A model generated the notes under the pieces. The model made no database searches. It saw nothing but the letters and a program-made list of their open reading frames with translations, and was not told the origin of the DNA. Below are positions 26,217-33,404 of a DNA stretch of 64,000 nt, one piece after another. Positions within the stretch are counted from its first letter, which is position 1, and the number at the start of each line of letters is the position of its first letter. This stretch comes from Rhodoferax sp. (GTDB lineage Bacteria > Pseudomonadota > Gammaproteobacteria > Burkholderiales > Burkholderiaceae_C). A program made the translations under genes and the position numbers. The stretch spans positions 372,001 through 436,000 of the forward strand of contig NZ_JADMJN010000005.1 of assembly GCF_018780565.1 (NCBI RefSeq), read 5' to 3'.

Positions 26217-26651
26217 GTGACCGAGGTCGCCTTTCATTTCAACGCCCCCGATCGGGTGGCCTACGCTTGTCGTTTGTTGCGCAAGGCCGTCAGCAGTGGT
26301 GCCCAGCTGGTGGTGACAGGCTCGCCAGACACGCTGCGCCAACTCGATGCAGCCCTGTGGACCTTCTCACCCGTCGACTTTGTACCGCACTGCTATTTGG
26401 AGAGCGAACCTTCCGTTGCGGCTGCGTCGCCCGTCATGTTGATGACATCCACTGAATCTGCGCCGCATTTTCAGGTCCTGGTGAACCTCGGGAAGGCAGT
26501 ACCAGGTGGCTTTGAACGCTTTGAGCGCGTCATTGAGGTGGTCACCCTGGATGACGAAGACCGGCAATTCGCCCGAACCCGCTGGAAACACTATGCGGAC
26601 CGCGGCTATGCGATCACGCGCCATGATTTGAATTTGAAACCCTCGCAGTGA
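26217..26651 (+). CDS. holC: DNA polymerase III chi subunit
   Basis: A 144-residue clamp-loader accessory subunit that links the replisome to single-strand-binding protein. The chain starts MTEVAFHFNAPDRVAYACRL and contains LRQLDAALWTF and SPVDFVPHCYL, matching HolC (LDEALW, FVPH). The C-terminus RTRWKHYADRGYAITRHDL matches the family's final helix. GTG 26217 gives the family start; the frame is open further upstream only because it overlaps pepA. The stop TGA shares its last base with the next ATG (TGATG at 26649-26653), so coupling is likely. Confidence 0.9.
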   Translation: MTEVAFHFNAPDRVAYACRLLRKAVSSGAQLVVTGSPDTLRQLDAALWTFSPVDFVPHCYLESEPSVAAASPVMLMTSTESAPHFQVLVNLGKAVPGGFERFERVIEVVTLDDEDRQFARTRWKHYADRGYAITRHDLNLKPSQ

Positions 26652-26971
26652 TGAACACGAATACCCCACCACGCAATCTTCCCCGTTTTCTGCCGACTTT
26701 GACCGAAGTGGTGCATCCTTCCAGTTTGGTCAAGGCCACGCCGTCGACTCAGCCAGACCTCGAGGCCACTGTCTCATTGGTCATGGAGCGCGTAGACCGG
26801 GTGATCGAACGCCGCATCAGTGACGAGGCCGAAGCGCTGATTCGGTCGCGGATGGCTGAACAACTGCAGTTAATTAGTGCAGGCCTAAGAGAAGAACTGG
26901 AGAGCGTCGTGAGACACGCCCTCTCTGAAGTTCTGGCGCCGGGGCCCAGTCTTCCCAATCCGGACCAATGA
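26651..26971 (+). CDS. Conserved hypothetical protein downstream of holC, 106 residues
   Basis: A 106-residue protein with a proline-rich start (NTNTPPRNLPRFLPTLTEVV) and a long charged helix from about residue 38 to 95. The helix, ATVSLVMERVDRVIERR and onward, looks like a coiled coil. A gene of this kind often follows holC in Burkholderiales and may belong to DUF2486, but I am not sure. The ATG at 26651 overlaps the holC stop. Function unknown. Confidence 0.75.
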   Translation: MNTNTPPRNLPRFLPTLTEVVHPSSLVKATPSTQPDLEATVSLVMERVDRVIERRISDEAEALIRSRMAEQLQLISAGLREELESVVRHALSEVLAPGPSLPNPDQ

Positions 26972-27097
26972 GCCGTATTGATCACGCCTGGTATTTCTGT
27001 GCTGGTGCGATGAAGTCTCATAAATTGCGTTATCGTTAACGGTTTGGCGTCGCCAAATTCGGTTTTGGATTCTCTGATTTATCAACCTGGAGTTTTT

Positions 27098-28306
27098 ATG
27101 CAATTCAAAGTGAAGAGTGCTTTGACCCTGATCGCTGGTGCGGTTCTGTTGGTCGCGTGTGGAAAAAAAGAAGAGGCCGCTCCCGCACCGGCGTCAGCTC
27201 CTGTGGCAGCGCCTGCGCCCGCAGCACCTGCGGCTTCGGTGATCAAGATCGGACATGTCGGTCCCGTCAGTGGCGCGTCTGCGCATTTGGGCAAAGACAA
27301 TGAGTATGGCGCACGGTTGGCCATCGAAGAACTCAACGCAACCGGCGTGATGATCGGTGGGAAAAAAGTCACCCTTGAATTGGTGACCGAAGACGACGCT
27401 GGCGATCCCAAGCAAGGTACTGCTGTTGCTCAAAAGCTGGTCGACGCCAAGGTGGCTGGTGTGATCGGCCATTTGAACTCTGGTACGACCATCCCCGCCT
27501 CCAAGCTGTACAGCGACGCTGGCATTCCCCAAATCTCTCCTTCGGCAACCAATCCCAAATACACGCGCCAGGGTTTCAAAACCGCATTTCGCGTTGTAGC
27601 GGACGACGTTCACTTGGGCAGCAACCTCGGCAAGTACGCCGTCACAACACTCAAAGGCAAATCCATTGCCGTGATCGACGACCGCACGGCCTATGGCCAG
27701 GGCGTGGCCGAAGAGTTCACCAAAGCTGTTGAAGGCGCGGGTGGCAAAGTGATCGCCAAGGAGTTCACCAACGACAAGGCTACGGATTTCAGTTCCATCC
27801 TGACCTCCATCAAAGGCAAAAAGCCTGATGTCGTGTTCTTCGGCGGTATGGACACCGTGGCGGGCCCCATGCTGAAACAAATGAAGTCTCTGGGCCTCAA
27901 TGCCAAGTTCATGGGCGGCGACGGCATCTGCACCAGTGAGTTGCCTAAGCTCGCGGGCGATGCCCTGGCTGATGACCAGGTCTACTGCGCTGAGGCTGGC
28001 GGTGTTGAGGGCCAGCAAAAGGCGGGCATGGACGCCTTCAAGGCCAAGTTCAAGACCAAGTTTGGCGATGACGTCAAACTCTATGCCCCTTATGTGTATG
28101 ACGCAGTCAATGTGATGGTGGCTGCGATGGTCAAGGCCGACTCTGCCGACCCCGCCAAGTATTTGCCAGTTCTCGCGCAGACGGCCAACCATCCGGGCGT
28201 CACAGGCCCTATCGGGTTTGATGAAAAGGGTGATATCAAGGGTGGTGCACTGACCCTGCGAACTTACCGTGCTGGCAAGGCCGTGGATCTCGCAGTTATT
28301 CGCTAA
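27098..28306 (+). CDS. Branched-chain amino acid ABC transporter binding lipoprotein
   Basis: A 402-residue type I periplasmic binding protein of the LivK group. The ATG at 27098 follows GGAG at proper spacing. The N-terminus has a lipobox, AGAVLLVAC, then a disordered Ala/Pro linker, so the mature form should be lipid-anchored. The binding domain starts IKIGHVGPVSGASAHLGKDN and has LAIEELNATGVMIGGKKV and DDAGDPKQGTAVAQKLV, all typical. The C-terminal GVTGPIGFDEKGDIKGGALTL also fits. No permease genes follow; a terminator does. The ligand is probably leucine, isoleucine or valine, but this is by family only. Confidence 0.88.
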   Translation: MQFKVKSALTLIAGAVLLVACGKKEEAAPAPASAPVAAPAPAAPAASVIKIGHVGPVSGASAHLGKDNEYGARLAIEELNATGVMIGGKKVTLELVTEDDAGDPKQGTAVAQKLVDAKVAGVIGHLNSGTTIPASKLYSDAGIPQISPSATNPKYTRQGFKTAFRVVADDVHLGSNLGKYAVTTLKGKSIAVIDDRTAYGQGVAEEFTKAVEGAGGKVIAKEFTNDKATDFSSILTSIKGKKPDVVFFGGMDTVAGPMLKQMKSLGLNAKFMGGDGICTSELPKLAGDALADDQVYCAEAGGVEGQQKAGMDAFKAKFKTKFGDDVKLYAPYVYDAVNVMVAAMVKADSADPAKYLPVLAQTANHPGVTGPIGFDEKGDIKGGALTLRTYRAGKAVDLAVIR

Positions 28307-28350
28307 CAGAGACCAAAGCGATGGCGCCCTGGGCGCTATCCGACAAGAAG

Positions 28351-28372
28351 GCCACCTCCGGGTGGCTTTTTT
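28351..28372 (+). terminator. Rho-independent terminator after the LivK-like gene
   Basis: A 6-bp GC stem, GCCACC (28351-28356) with GGTGGC (28361-28366), has a four-base loop TCCG followed by six T residues. It lies 45 bases after the stop and ends that single-gene transcript before the tRNA. Confidence 0.9.
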
Positions 28373-28418
28373 GTTGGGGCAATCTGCGTTGTGAGGAAAA
28401 TGCGTGCAGTAGCTCGGG

Positions 28419-28424
28419 TAGAAT
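28419..28424 (+). promoter_or_regulatory. Probable -10 box of the tRNA-Ser gene
   Basis: TAGAAT lies 10 bases before the mature 5' end of the tRNA. No good -35 box is found at 16-18 bases upstream, so the call rests on the -10 sequence and position only. Confidence 0.4.
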
Positions 28425-28434
28425 ACGCCCCACT

Positions 28435-28524
28435 GGAGCGGTGGATGAGCGGTTTAAGTCACACGCCTGGAAAGCGTGCGAGGGGTAAAACCCTCCGCGG
28501 GTTCGAATCCCGCCTGCTCCGCCA
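28435..28524 (+). tRNA. serX: tRNA-Ser (anticodon GGA)
   Basis: A 90-base class II tRNA with encoded CCA (28522-28524). The acceptor arm GGAGCGG pairs with CTGCTCC, with one G-T pair. The anticodon stem CACGC/GCGTG encloses the loop CTGGAAA, giving anticodon GGA for UCC and UCU. A long variable arm (GAGGGGTAAAACCCTC) marks a serine tRNA. The T arm is CGGG-TTCGAAT-CCCG. No integrase or duplicated tRNA end is nearby. The gene symbol is by analogy with the E. coli GGA isoacceptor. Confidence 0.96.
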
Positions 28525-28570
28525 GTACTAGGGTTTCATCGGTCTCCAACCATGTAAGCAAACCCCCTGA

Positions 28571-28606
28571 AAGCCTCGTAAAGCCTAGCTCTACGGGGCT
28601 TTTTTG
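28571..28606 (+). terminator. Terminator after tRNA-Ser, possibly bidirectional
   Basis: AAGCCTCGTA (28571-28580) pairs with TACGGGGCTT (28592-28601) with one T-G pair, followed by a T-run. It lies 47 bases after the tRNA. It is also just past the end of the convergent SPFH gene, whose stop is at 28618, so it may serve both. Confidence 0.85.
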
Positions 28607-28617
28607 TTTTCGCTGAG

Positions 28618-29529
28618 CTATGCCCGCTGTGTCTGCACCATTTTCATCGCTGACGAAATAAGTGCTGATACCTCCGTCATGTTGCTGGGGACAATGAGGG
28701 TGGTTGTGGCATCTGATGCGACTCGGGCGTAGGCATCAACAGCCTTCTCGGCCACCTTGAGTTGCACAGCGTCGGAACCACCGGGCTGGCGAATGGCGGC
28801 TGCAATGCGTTCGATGGCCTGCGCGGTGGCTTCGGCGACCGCCAGGATGGATTGCGCGTCACCTTCGGCCTTGTTGATCACGGCTTGTTTTTCACCTTCG
28901 GAGCGCGCAATGAAAGCCTCTCGTTCACCGGTTGCGATATTGATCTGCTCCTGGCGACGACCTTCGGAGGCCGCAATCAGGGCGCGCTTTTCGCGCTCTG
29001 CGGTAATTTGCTGTTGCATCGCATGCAAGATCTCCTTGGGCGGCGTCAAGTCCTTGATCTCATAGCGCAAGACCTTCACGCCCCAGTTCAGGGCCGCTTC
29101 GTCGATGGCTTGCACCACTTGTGCGTTGATGATGTCGCGCTCCTCAAACGTCTTGTCCAGCTCCAGCTTGCCGATGACGGAGCGCAGCGAGGTTTGCGCC
29201 AGTTGCGAGATCGCCACGATGAAGTTGCTGGAACCATAGCTGGCCCGCATGGCATCCGTGACCTGAAAGTACAGGATGCCGTCCACCTGCAGTTGCGTGT
29301 TGTCACGCGTGATGCAGACCTGGCTGGCGATGTCCAGGGGAATTTCCTTCAGTACATGTTTGTAGGCCACCTTGTCGATAAAGGGCATCAGGAAGTTCAG
29401 CCCGGGCGTCAGCGTTCCGTTGTACTTGCCGAGGCGTTCCACGACCCACGCATGCTGCTGTGGCACCACTTTGACCGACTGCGTCACAAATATGATCGCG
29501 ATGATGAGCAGGACGAATGCAATTTCCAT
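28618..29529 (-). CDS. SPFH/band 7 (stomatin/QmcA-like) membrane protein
   Basis: A 303-residue protein with one N-terminal membrane helix (MEIAFVLLIIAIIFVTQSV) and a band 7 domain (about 25-190) starting VVPQQHAWVVERLGKYN. A long alanine/glutamate-rich coil follows (AEREKRALIAASEGRRQEQ). It is of the QmcA/paraslipin type, which oligomerise in membrane microdomains. ATG 29529 follows TTGGAGA at good spacing; TTG 29541 is less likely. The NfeD-like gene lies 45 bases upstream on the same strand, the usual partner. Function in the cell is not established. Confidence 0.9.
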   Translation of the reverse strand: MEIAFVLLIIAIIFVTQSVKVVPQQHAWVVERLGKYNGTLTPGLNFLMPFIDKVAYKHVLKEIPLDIASQVCITRDNTQLQVDGILYFQVTDAMRASYGSSNFIVAISQLAQTSLRSVIGKLELDKTFEERDIINAQVVQAIDEAALNWGVKVLRYEIKDLTPPKEILHAMQQQITAEREKRALIAASEGRRQEQINIATGEREAFIARSEGEKQAVINKAEGDAQSILAVAEATAQAIERIAAAIRQPGGSDAVQLKVAEKAVDAYARVASDATTTLIVPSNMTEVSALISSAMKMVQTQRA

Positions 29530-29574
29530 ATATTTCTCCAATAAACAAGTGTGTTGAAGCGGCAGGCGAGCTGG

Positions 29575-30006
29575 TTACGCTTTTTTGACAATCAGGCGGC
29601 TGCCTATAACTTCCACAATGGTGTGGGGACCGGGGGAGGGGGTGGCTCCGGCGAGCAGTGACACGTTCCAGCTGGCGCCACGGTATTTGACAGCGCTGGT
29701 TCCATCCGGACGCCATACGTCGACCTGCACGGTCTCCCCAATATCCAGATTGACGTCGTGGTTGGCGCTGGCTGGTGGTCCAGAGGGGGCGCCTCGTTTG
29801 TAGGCTCGAAAAACCACGACAAACCCGCCTCCGACCACTGCTGCGACGACCACCTGCAGTGTGGCGCTGGCGCCCGCGTGAGCGGCAAGGGCGGCTGCGG
29901 CCAGTCCAAGGGACAGCATCAGCAAATAAAACGTCCCTGTCAGCAACTCGATTGCGACCGCCGCGCCTGCAAGTACCCACCAGATCGTTGATTCGGCCAT
30001 ATCCAT
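29575..30006 (-). CDS. NfeD-like membrane protein, partner of the SPFH protein
   Basis: A 143-residue protein with two or three hydrophobic N-terminal segments (IWWVLAGAAVAIELLTG and the following stretch to about residue 65). A short C-terminal OB-fold domain follows (about 80-143) with GETVQVDVWRPDGTSAVKYRG and SRLIVKKA. This is the short NfeD class (YbbK-like) found beside SPFH genes. The start is either ATG 30006 or ATG 30000; AGGGATGG upstream fits the second slightly better. Confidence 0.85.
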   Translation of the reverse strand: MDMAESTIWWVLAGAAVAIELLTGTFYLLMLSLGLAAAALAAHAGASATLQVVVAAVVGGGFVVVFRAYKRGAPSGPPASANHDVNLDIGETVQVDVWRPDGTSAVKYRGASWNVSLLAGATPSPGPHTIVEVIGSRLIVKKA

Positions 30007-30065
30007 CCCTAATTTGTGTTGCTATTGCCACATTTTGAGGCAAAAGGCCGGACGCGCAAGGGAGT

Positions 30066-30080
30066 GGACTTAATAAGTCC
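30066..30080. promoter_or_regulatory. Inverted repeat GGACTT-AAT-AAGTCC upstream of the decarboxylase gene
   Basis: A perfect 6-bp repeat with a 3-base centre lies in the 125-base divergent gap between the NfeD-like gene and the decarboxylase gene, 52 bases before the latter's ATG. No T-run follows. It could be an operator for either gene. The bound regulator is unknown. Confidence 0.35.
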
Positions 30081-30131
30081 TTACACTTCGCGCCTGCTTT
30101 ATATTTTTCCCGTGCCTGGCTGGAGGTCTCC

Positions 30132-32420
30132 ATGAAATTTCGCTTTCCCATTGTGATCATCGACGAAGACTTTCGCTCGGAAAACACCTCCGGCCTGGGG
30201 ATTCGGGTTCTGGCTCAGGCGATCGAGTCGGAAGGCTTTGAGGTCCTTGGTGCCACCAGCTACGGTGACCTGAGCGAATTCGCTCAGCAACAGAGCCGTG
30301 CCAGCGCATTTATCCTGTCCATCGACGATGAGGAGTTCACCCCTGGACCGGATCTGGACCCGGCGGTGCTGGATTTGCGTCATTTCATCGAAGAAGTCCG
30401 TCGCAAGAATCTGGATGTGCCCATCTACGTGTATGGCGAAACCAAAACGTCACGGCATCTTCCCAATGACATCCTGCGCGAGTTGCACGGCTTTATTCAC
30501 ATGTTCGAAGACACGCCCGAGTTCGTGGCGCGTCACATCATTCGCGAGGCCAAGAGTTACCTGGAAGGCGTTCAGCCCCCCTTCTTCAAGGCCTTGCTGG
30601 ACTATGCAGAAAACGGGTCCTATTCCTGGCACTGCCCCGGGCACTCCGGCGGTGTGGCCTTTCTTAAAAGCCCGGTCGGGCAGATGTACCACCAGTTCTA
30701 TGGTGAAAACATGTTGCGCGCCGACGTCTGCAACGCCGTTGAAGAACTGGGGCAACTGCTGGACCACGATGGTGCCATTGGCAAGAGCGAGCGCAATGCC
30801 GCACGTATCTTCAACGCCGACCACTGCTTTTTCGTGACCAATGGCACCAGCACCAGCAACAAAATGGTGTGGCACCACACGGTGGCGCCGAATGACGTGG
30901 TCGTGGTGGACCGCAACTGCCACAAATCCATTCTGCACGCAATCATCATGACCGGGGCCATTCCCGTGTTCCTGAAACCCACGCGCAATCACTTCGGCAT
31001 CATCGGACCGATTCCCAAAAGCGAGTTTGAACCAGCCGCCATCAAGGCAAAGATCAAGGCCAACCCCTTGATTCGCGAACACTTGCCGGATGCGGATGCC
31101 AACACCATCAAGCCCCGCGTGCTGACGCTGACCCAGTCTACCTATGACGGTGTGTTGTACAACACGGAAACCGTCAAAGGCATGCTGGACGGTTATGTGG
31201 AGAACATCCACTTTGATGAAGCCTGGCTGCCACACGCCGCTTTTCACTCGTTCTACGGCACCTACCACTCGATGGGCAAGAAGCGCGCCCGTCCCAAGCA
31301 TGCGATGGTGTATGCCACGCAGTCCATCCACAAATTGCTGGCCGGTATCAGCCAGGCAAGCCATGTGCTGGTGCAAGATTCGCAGACGGTGAAGCTGGAC
31401 AAGCATCTCTTCAATGAGGCGTATCTGATGCACACATCCACCTCGCCGCAGTACAGCATCATTGCCAGCTGCGACGTGGCAGCCGCCATGATGGAGCCAC
31501 CCGGCGGCACGGCACTGGTCGAGGAAAGTATTGCCGAAGCATTGAACTTCCGCCGTGCGATGCGCAAGGTCGATGAAGAGTACGGCGATGACTGGTGGTT
31601 CAAGGTCTGGGGGCCGGACAAGTTGGTCGAGGAGGGGATTGGCAGGGCTGACAACTGGGTCATCAAAGGCGAATCTCCCAAGGCCAAGGCCGGTGTCAAC
31701 TGGCATGGATTCGGCAAGATGGCGGCGGGCTTCAACATGCTGGACCCCATCAAATCGACGGTGGTCACGCCAGGTCTGGACTTGAACGGCAAGTTTGCCA
31801 AAACCGGCATTCCGGCCAGCATCGTGACCAAGTTTTTGGCAGAACACGGCGTGGTGGTTGAGAAAACCGGTCTGTACAGCTTTTTCATCATGTTCACCAT
31901 CGGCATCACCAAGGGCCGCTGGAACAGCATGCTGACAGCCTTGCAGCAGTTCAAGGACGACTATGCCAAGAACCAGCCCATGTGGCGCGTGTTGCCGGAG
32001 TTTTGCCAGAAGTACCCCAAATACGAAACCATGGGTCTGGCGGACTTATGCCAGCATGTGCACCAGCTGTACGCCAAGTACGACATCGCCCGCTTGACGA
32101 CCGACATGTACCTTAGCGACCTGACACCGGCCATGAAGCCCAGCGACGCCTATGCCCACATTGCCTTGCGCAAAACTGAGCGAGTGGAAATTGACCAGTT
32201 GGAAGGCCGGATCACGGTTGGACTTGTGACGCCTTACCCACCCGGCATTCCCTTGCTGATTCCTGGCGAAGTGTTCAACAAGAAGATCGTGGACTATCTC
32301 AAGTTCTCACGCGAGTTCAATGCCCAGTGTCCTGGCTTTGAAACCGATATCCATGGTCTTGTGGAAGAGGTGGGGGCTGATGGCCAGACCCGCTACTACG
32401 CAGACTGCGTCAAGGCCTGA
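30132..32420 (+). CDS. Fold-type I Orn/Lys/Arg decarboxylase
   Basis: A 762-residue PLP-dependent basic amino acid decarboxylase of the large AdiA/LdcI/SpeC type. The N-terminal wing domain is about 1-125 (IVIIDEDFRSENTSGLG). The PLP domain has SWHCPGHSGGVAFLKSPVG and FVTNGTSTSNKMVWH. The late ATQSIHKLLAGISQASHVL segment holds the Schiff-base lysine. The C-terminal domain has PYPPGIPLLIPGE. GGAGG precedes the ATG. Length is closest to AdiA (arginine), but I cannot separate arginine from lysine or ornithine by eye. A strong stem-loop terminator follows. Confidence 0.88.
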   Translation: MKFRFPIVIIDEDFRSENTSGLGIRVLAQAIESEGFEVLGATSYGDLSEFAQQQSRASAFILSIDDEEFTPGPDLDPAVLDLRHFIEEVRRKNLDVPIYVYGETKTSRHLPNDILRELHGFIHMFEDTPEFVARHIIREAKSYLEGVQPPFFKALLDYAENGSYSWHCPGHSGGVAFLKSPVGQMYHQFYGENMLRADVCNAVEELGQLLDHDGAIGKSERNAARIFNADHCFFVTNGTSTSNKMVWHHTVAPNDVVVVDRNCHKSILHAIIMTGAIPVFLKPTRNHFGIIGPIPKSEFEPAAIKAKIKANPLIREHLPDADANTIKPRVLTLTQSTYDGVLYNTETVKGMLDGYVENIHFDEAWLPHAAFHSFYGTYHSMGKKRARPKHAMVYATQSIHKLLAGISQASHVLVQDSQTVKLDKHLFNEAYLMHTSTSPQYSIIASCDVAAAMMEPPGGTALVEESIAEALNFRRAMRKVDEEYGDDWWFKVWGPDKLVEEGIGRADNWVIKGESPKAKAGVNWHGFGKMAAGFNMLDPIKSTVVTPGLDLNGKFAKTGIPASIVTKFLAEHGVVVEKTGLYSFFIMFTIGITKGRWNSMLTALQQFKDDYAKNQPMWRVLPEFCQKYPKYETMGLADLCQHVHQLYAKYDIARLTTDMYLSDLTPAMKPSDAYAHIALRKTERVEIDQLEGRITVGLVTPYPPGIPLLIPGEVFNKKIVDYLKFSREFNAQCPGFETDIHGLVEEVGADGQTRYYADCVKA

Positions 32421-32430
32421 CGCCAATAAA

Positions 32431-32447
32431 GCTACTTATTTAATAGC
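32431..32447. repeat. GCTAC-N8-TAGC element leading into the terminator
   Basis: GCTA (32431-32434) and TAGC (32444-32447) flank CTTATTTAA. The second arm is also part of the 15-bp terminator stem, so a repeat of the dispersed type seems to have been built into a terminator. Confidence 0.4.
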
Positions 32448-32486
32448 ATCCAGCCCAGGAAATTCGAGGGCTGGATGCTATTTTAA
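32442..32486. terminator. Bidirectional terminator between the decarboxylase gene and fabI
   Basis: AATAGCATCCAGCCC (32442-32456) pairs perfectly with GGGCTGGATGCTATT (32468-32482) around an 11-base loop. TTTTAATTA follows on the + strand, and the opposite strand reads TTAAATAAG after the stem. The 15-bp stem separates the convergent decarboxylase and fabI genes; the fabI stop begins at 32489. Confidence 0.9.
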
Positions 32487-33281
32487 TTACGATTGTGGAG
32501 CTTCCACCACGGCTACGGCGGTCTGGCTGACGCCGCAATCCACGTAGGAAATCTGACCCGTCATGCCGGAAGCCAGGTCGCTCAACAGGAAGGCAGCCAC
32601 GTTGCCGACTTCTTCGATGGTCACGTTGCGACGCAATGGCGATGCATTGGCCGAAATGGCCAGCAAGCGGCCAAAGTCCTTGATCCCGCTGGCTGCCAGG
32701 GTTTTGATAGCGCCCGCGCTCAGACCATTGACGCGCATGCCCCGTGGGCCAATCGCATCTGCCAGATAGCGAACCGAAGATTCCAGCGATGCCTTGGCCA
32801 GGCCCATGGTGTTGTAGCTCGGCACCACACGCACGCCACCCAGATAGGTCAGTGTCAGCAGGGACGAATTGTCATTGAGGTAGGGCAGCGCCGCTTTGGC
32901 CATGGCGGGAAAACTGTACGCACTGATGTCATGGGCGATACGGAAGTTTTCGCGCGTCAGGCCATCCAGAAAATTGCCGGCAATCGCTTCGCGGGGGGCA
33001 TAGCCAATGCTGTGGACAAAGCCATCAAATTTCGGCCAGTGGACTGACAGGTCGGCAAACAGCTTGTCAATCTGCGCGTCGTCACCTACGTCGCAATCAA
33101 AGGTCAGCGTGGAGCCGAAATCAGCCGCAAATTCGGCAATACGCTCCTTGAAACGCTCGCCCACATAGCTGAATGCCAGTTCGGCCCCCTGCTCATGGCA
33201 GGCCTGGGCGATGCCATAGGCAATCGACCGTTTGGACAGAACACCAGTAATCAGCAATTTTTTTCCTGTCAGGAATCCCAT
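32487..33281 (-). CDS. fabI: Enoyl-[acyl-carrier-protein] reductase (NADH), FabI
   Basis: A 264-residue short-chain dehydrogenase-type enzyme that carries out the last step of fatty acid elongation. The chain starts MGFLTGKKLLITGVLSKRSI, with the FabI form of the NAD-binding loop. It has VHSIGYAPREAIAG and the catalytic YNTMGLAKASLE (Y-x6-K). The C-terminus SGMTGQISYVDCG is typical. The ATG at 33281 is chosen because the longer frame to 33386 adds 35 unrelated residues. It is divergent from yejA. Confidence 0.95.
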   Translation of the reverse strand: MGFLTGKKLLITGVLSKRSIAYGIAQACHEQGAELAFSYVGERFKERIAEFAADFGSTLTFDCDVGDDAQIDKLFADLSVHWPKFDGFVHSIGYAPREAIAGNFLDGLTRENFRIAHDISAYSFPAMAKAALPYLNDNSSLLTLTYLGGVRVVPSYNTMGLAKASLESSVRYLADAIGPRGMRVNGLSAGAIKTLAASGIKDFGRLLAISANASPLRRNVTIEEVGNVAAFLLSDLASGMTGQISYVDCGVSQTAVAVVEAPQS

Positions 33282-33404
33282 AGCGTCTCTCTCATATAAA
33301 CAGGTGAAGCACCACCGCAGTATGACCCGCCTGCTTTTGGGCCCCGTTGAAGATGCCCAAATGCACCGGCCGGACGACAACGGCATTTGATGCAGAATTG
33401 TCGC

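Noticed and set aside
28435..28524. tRNA-Ser as an integration site of a genomic island
   Set aside because: There is no integrase gene, no repeated tRNA 3' end and no change in gene type on either side within the window.
30450..31847. Open frame of 465 codons opposite the decarboxylase gene
   Set aside because: It lies within a gene with full PLP-enzyme motifs on the other strand.
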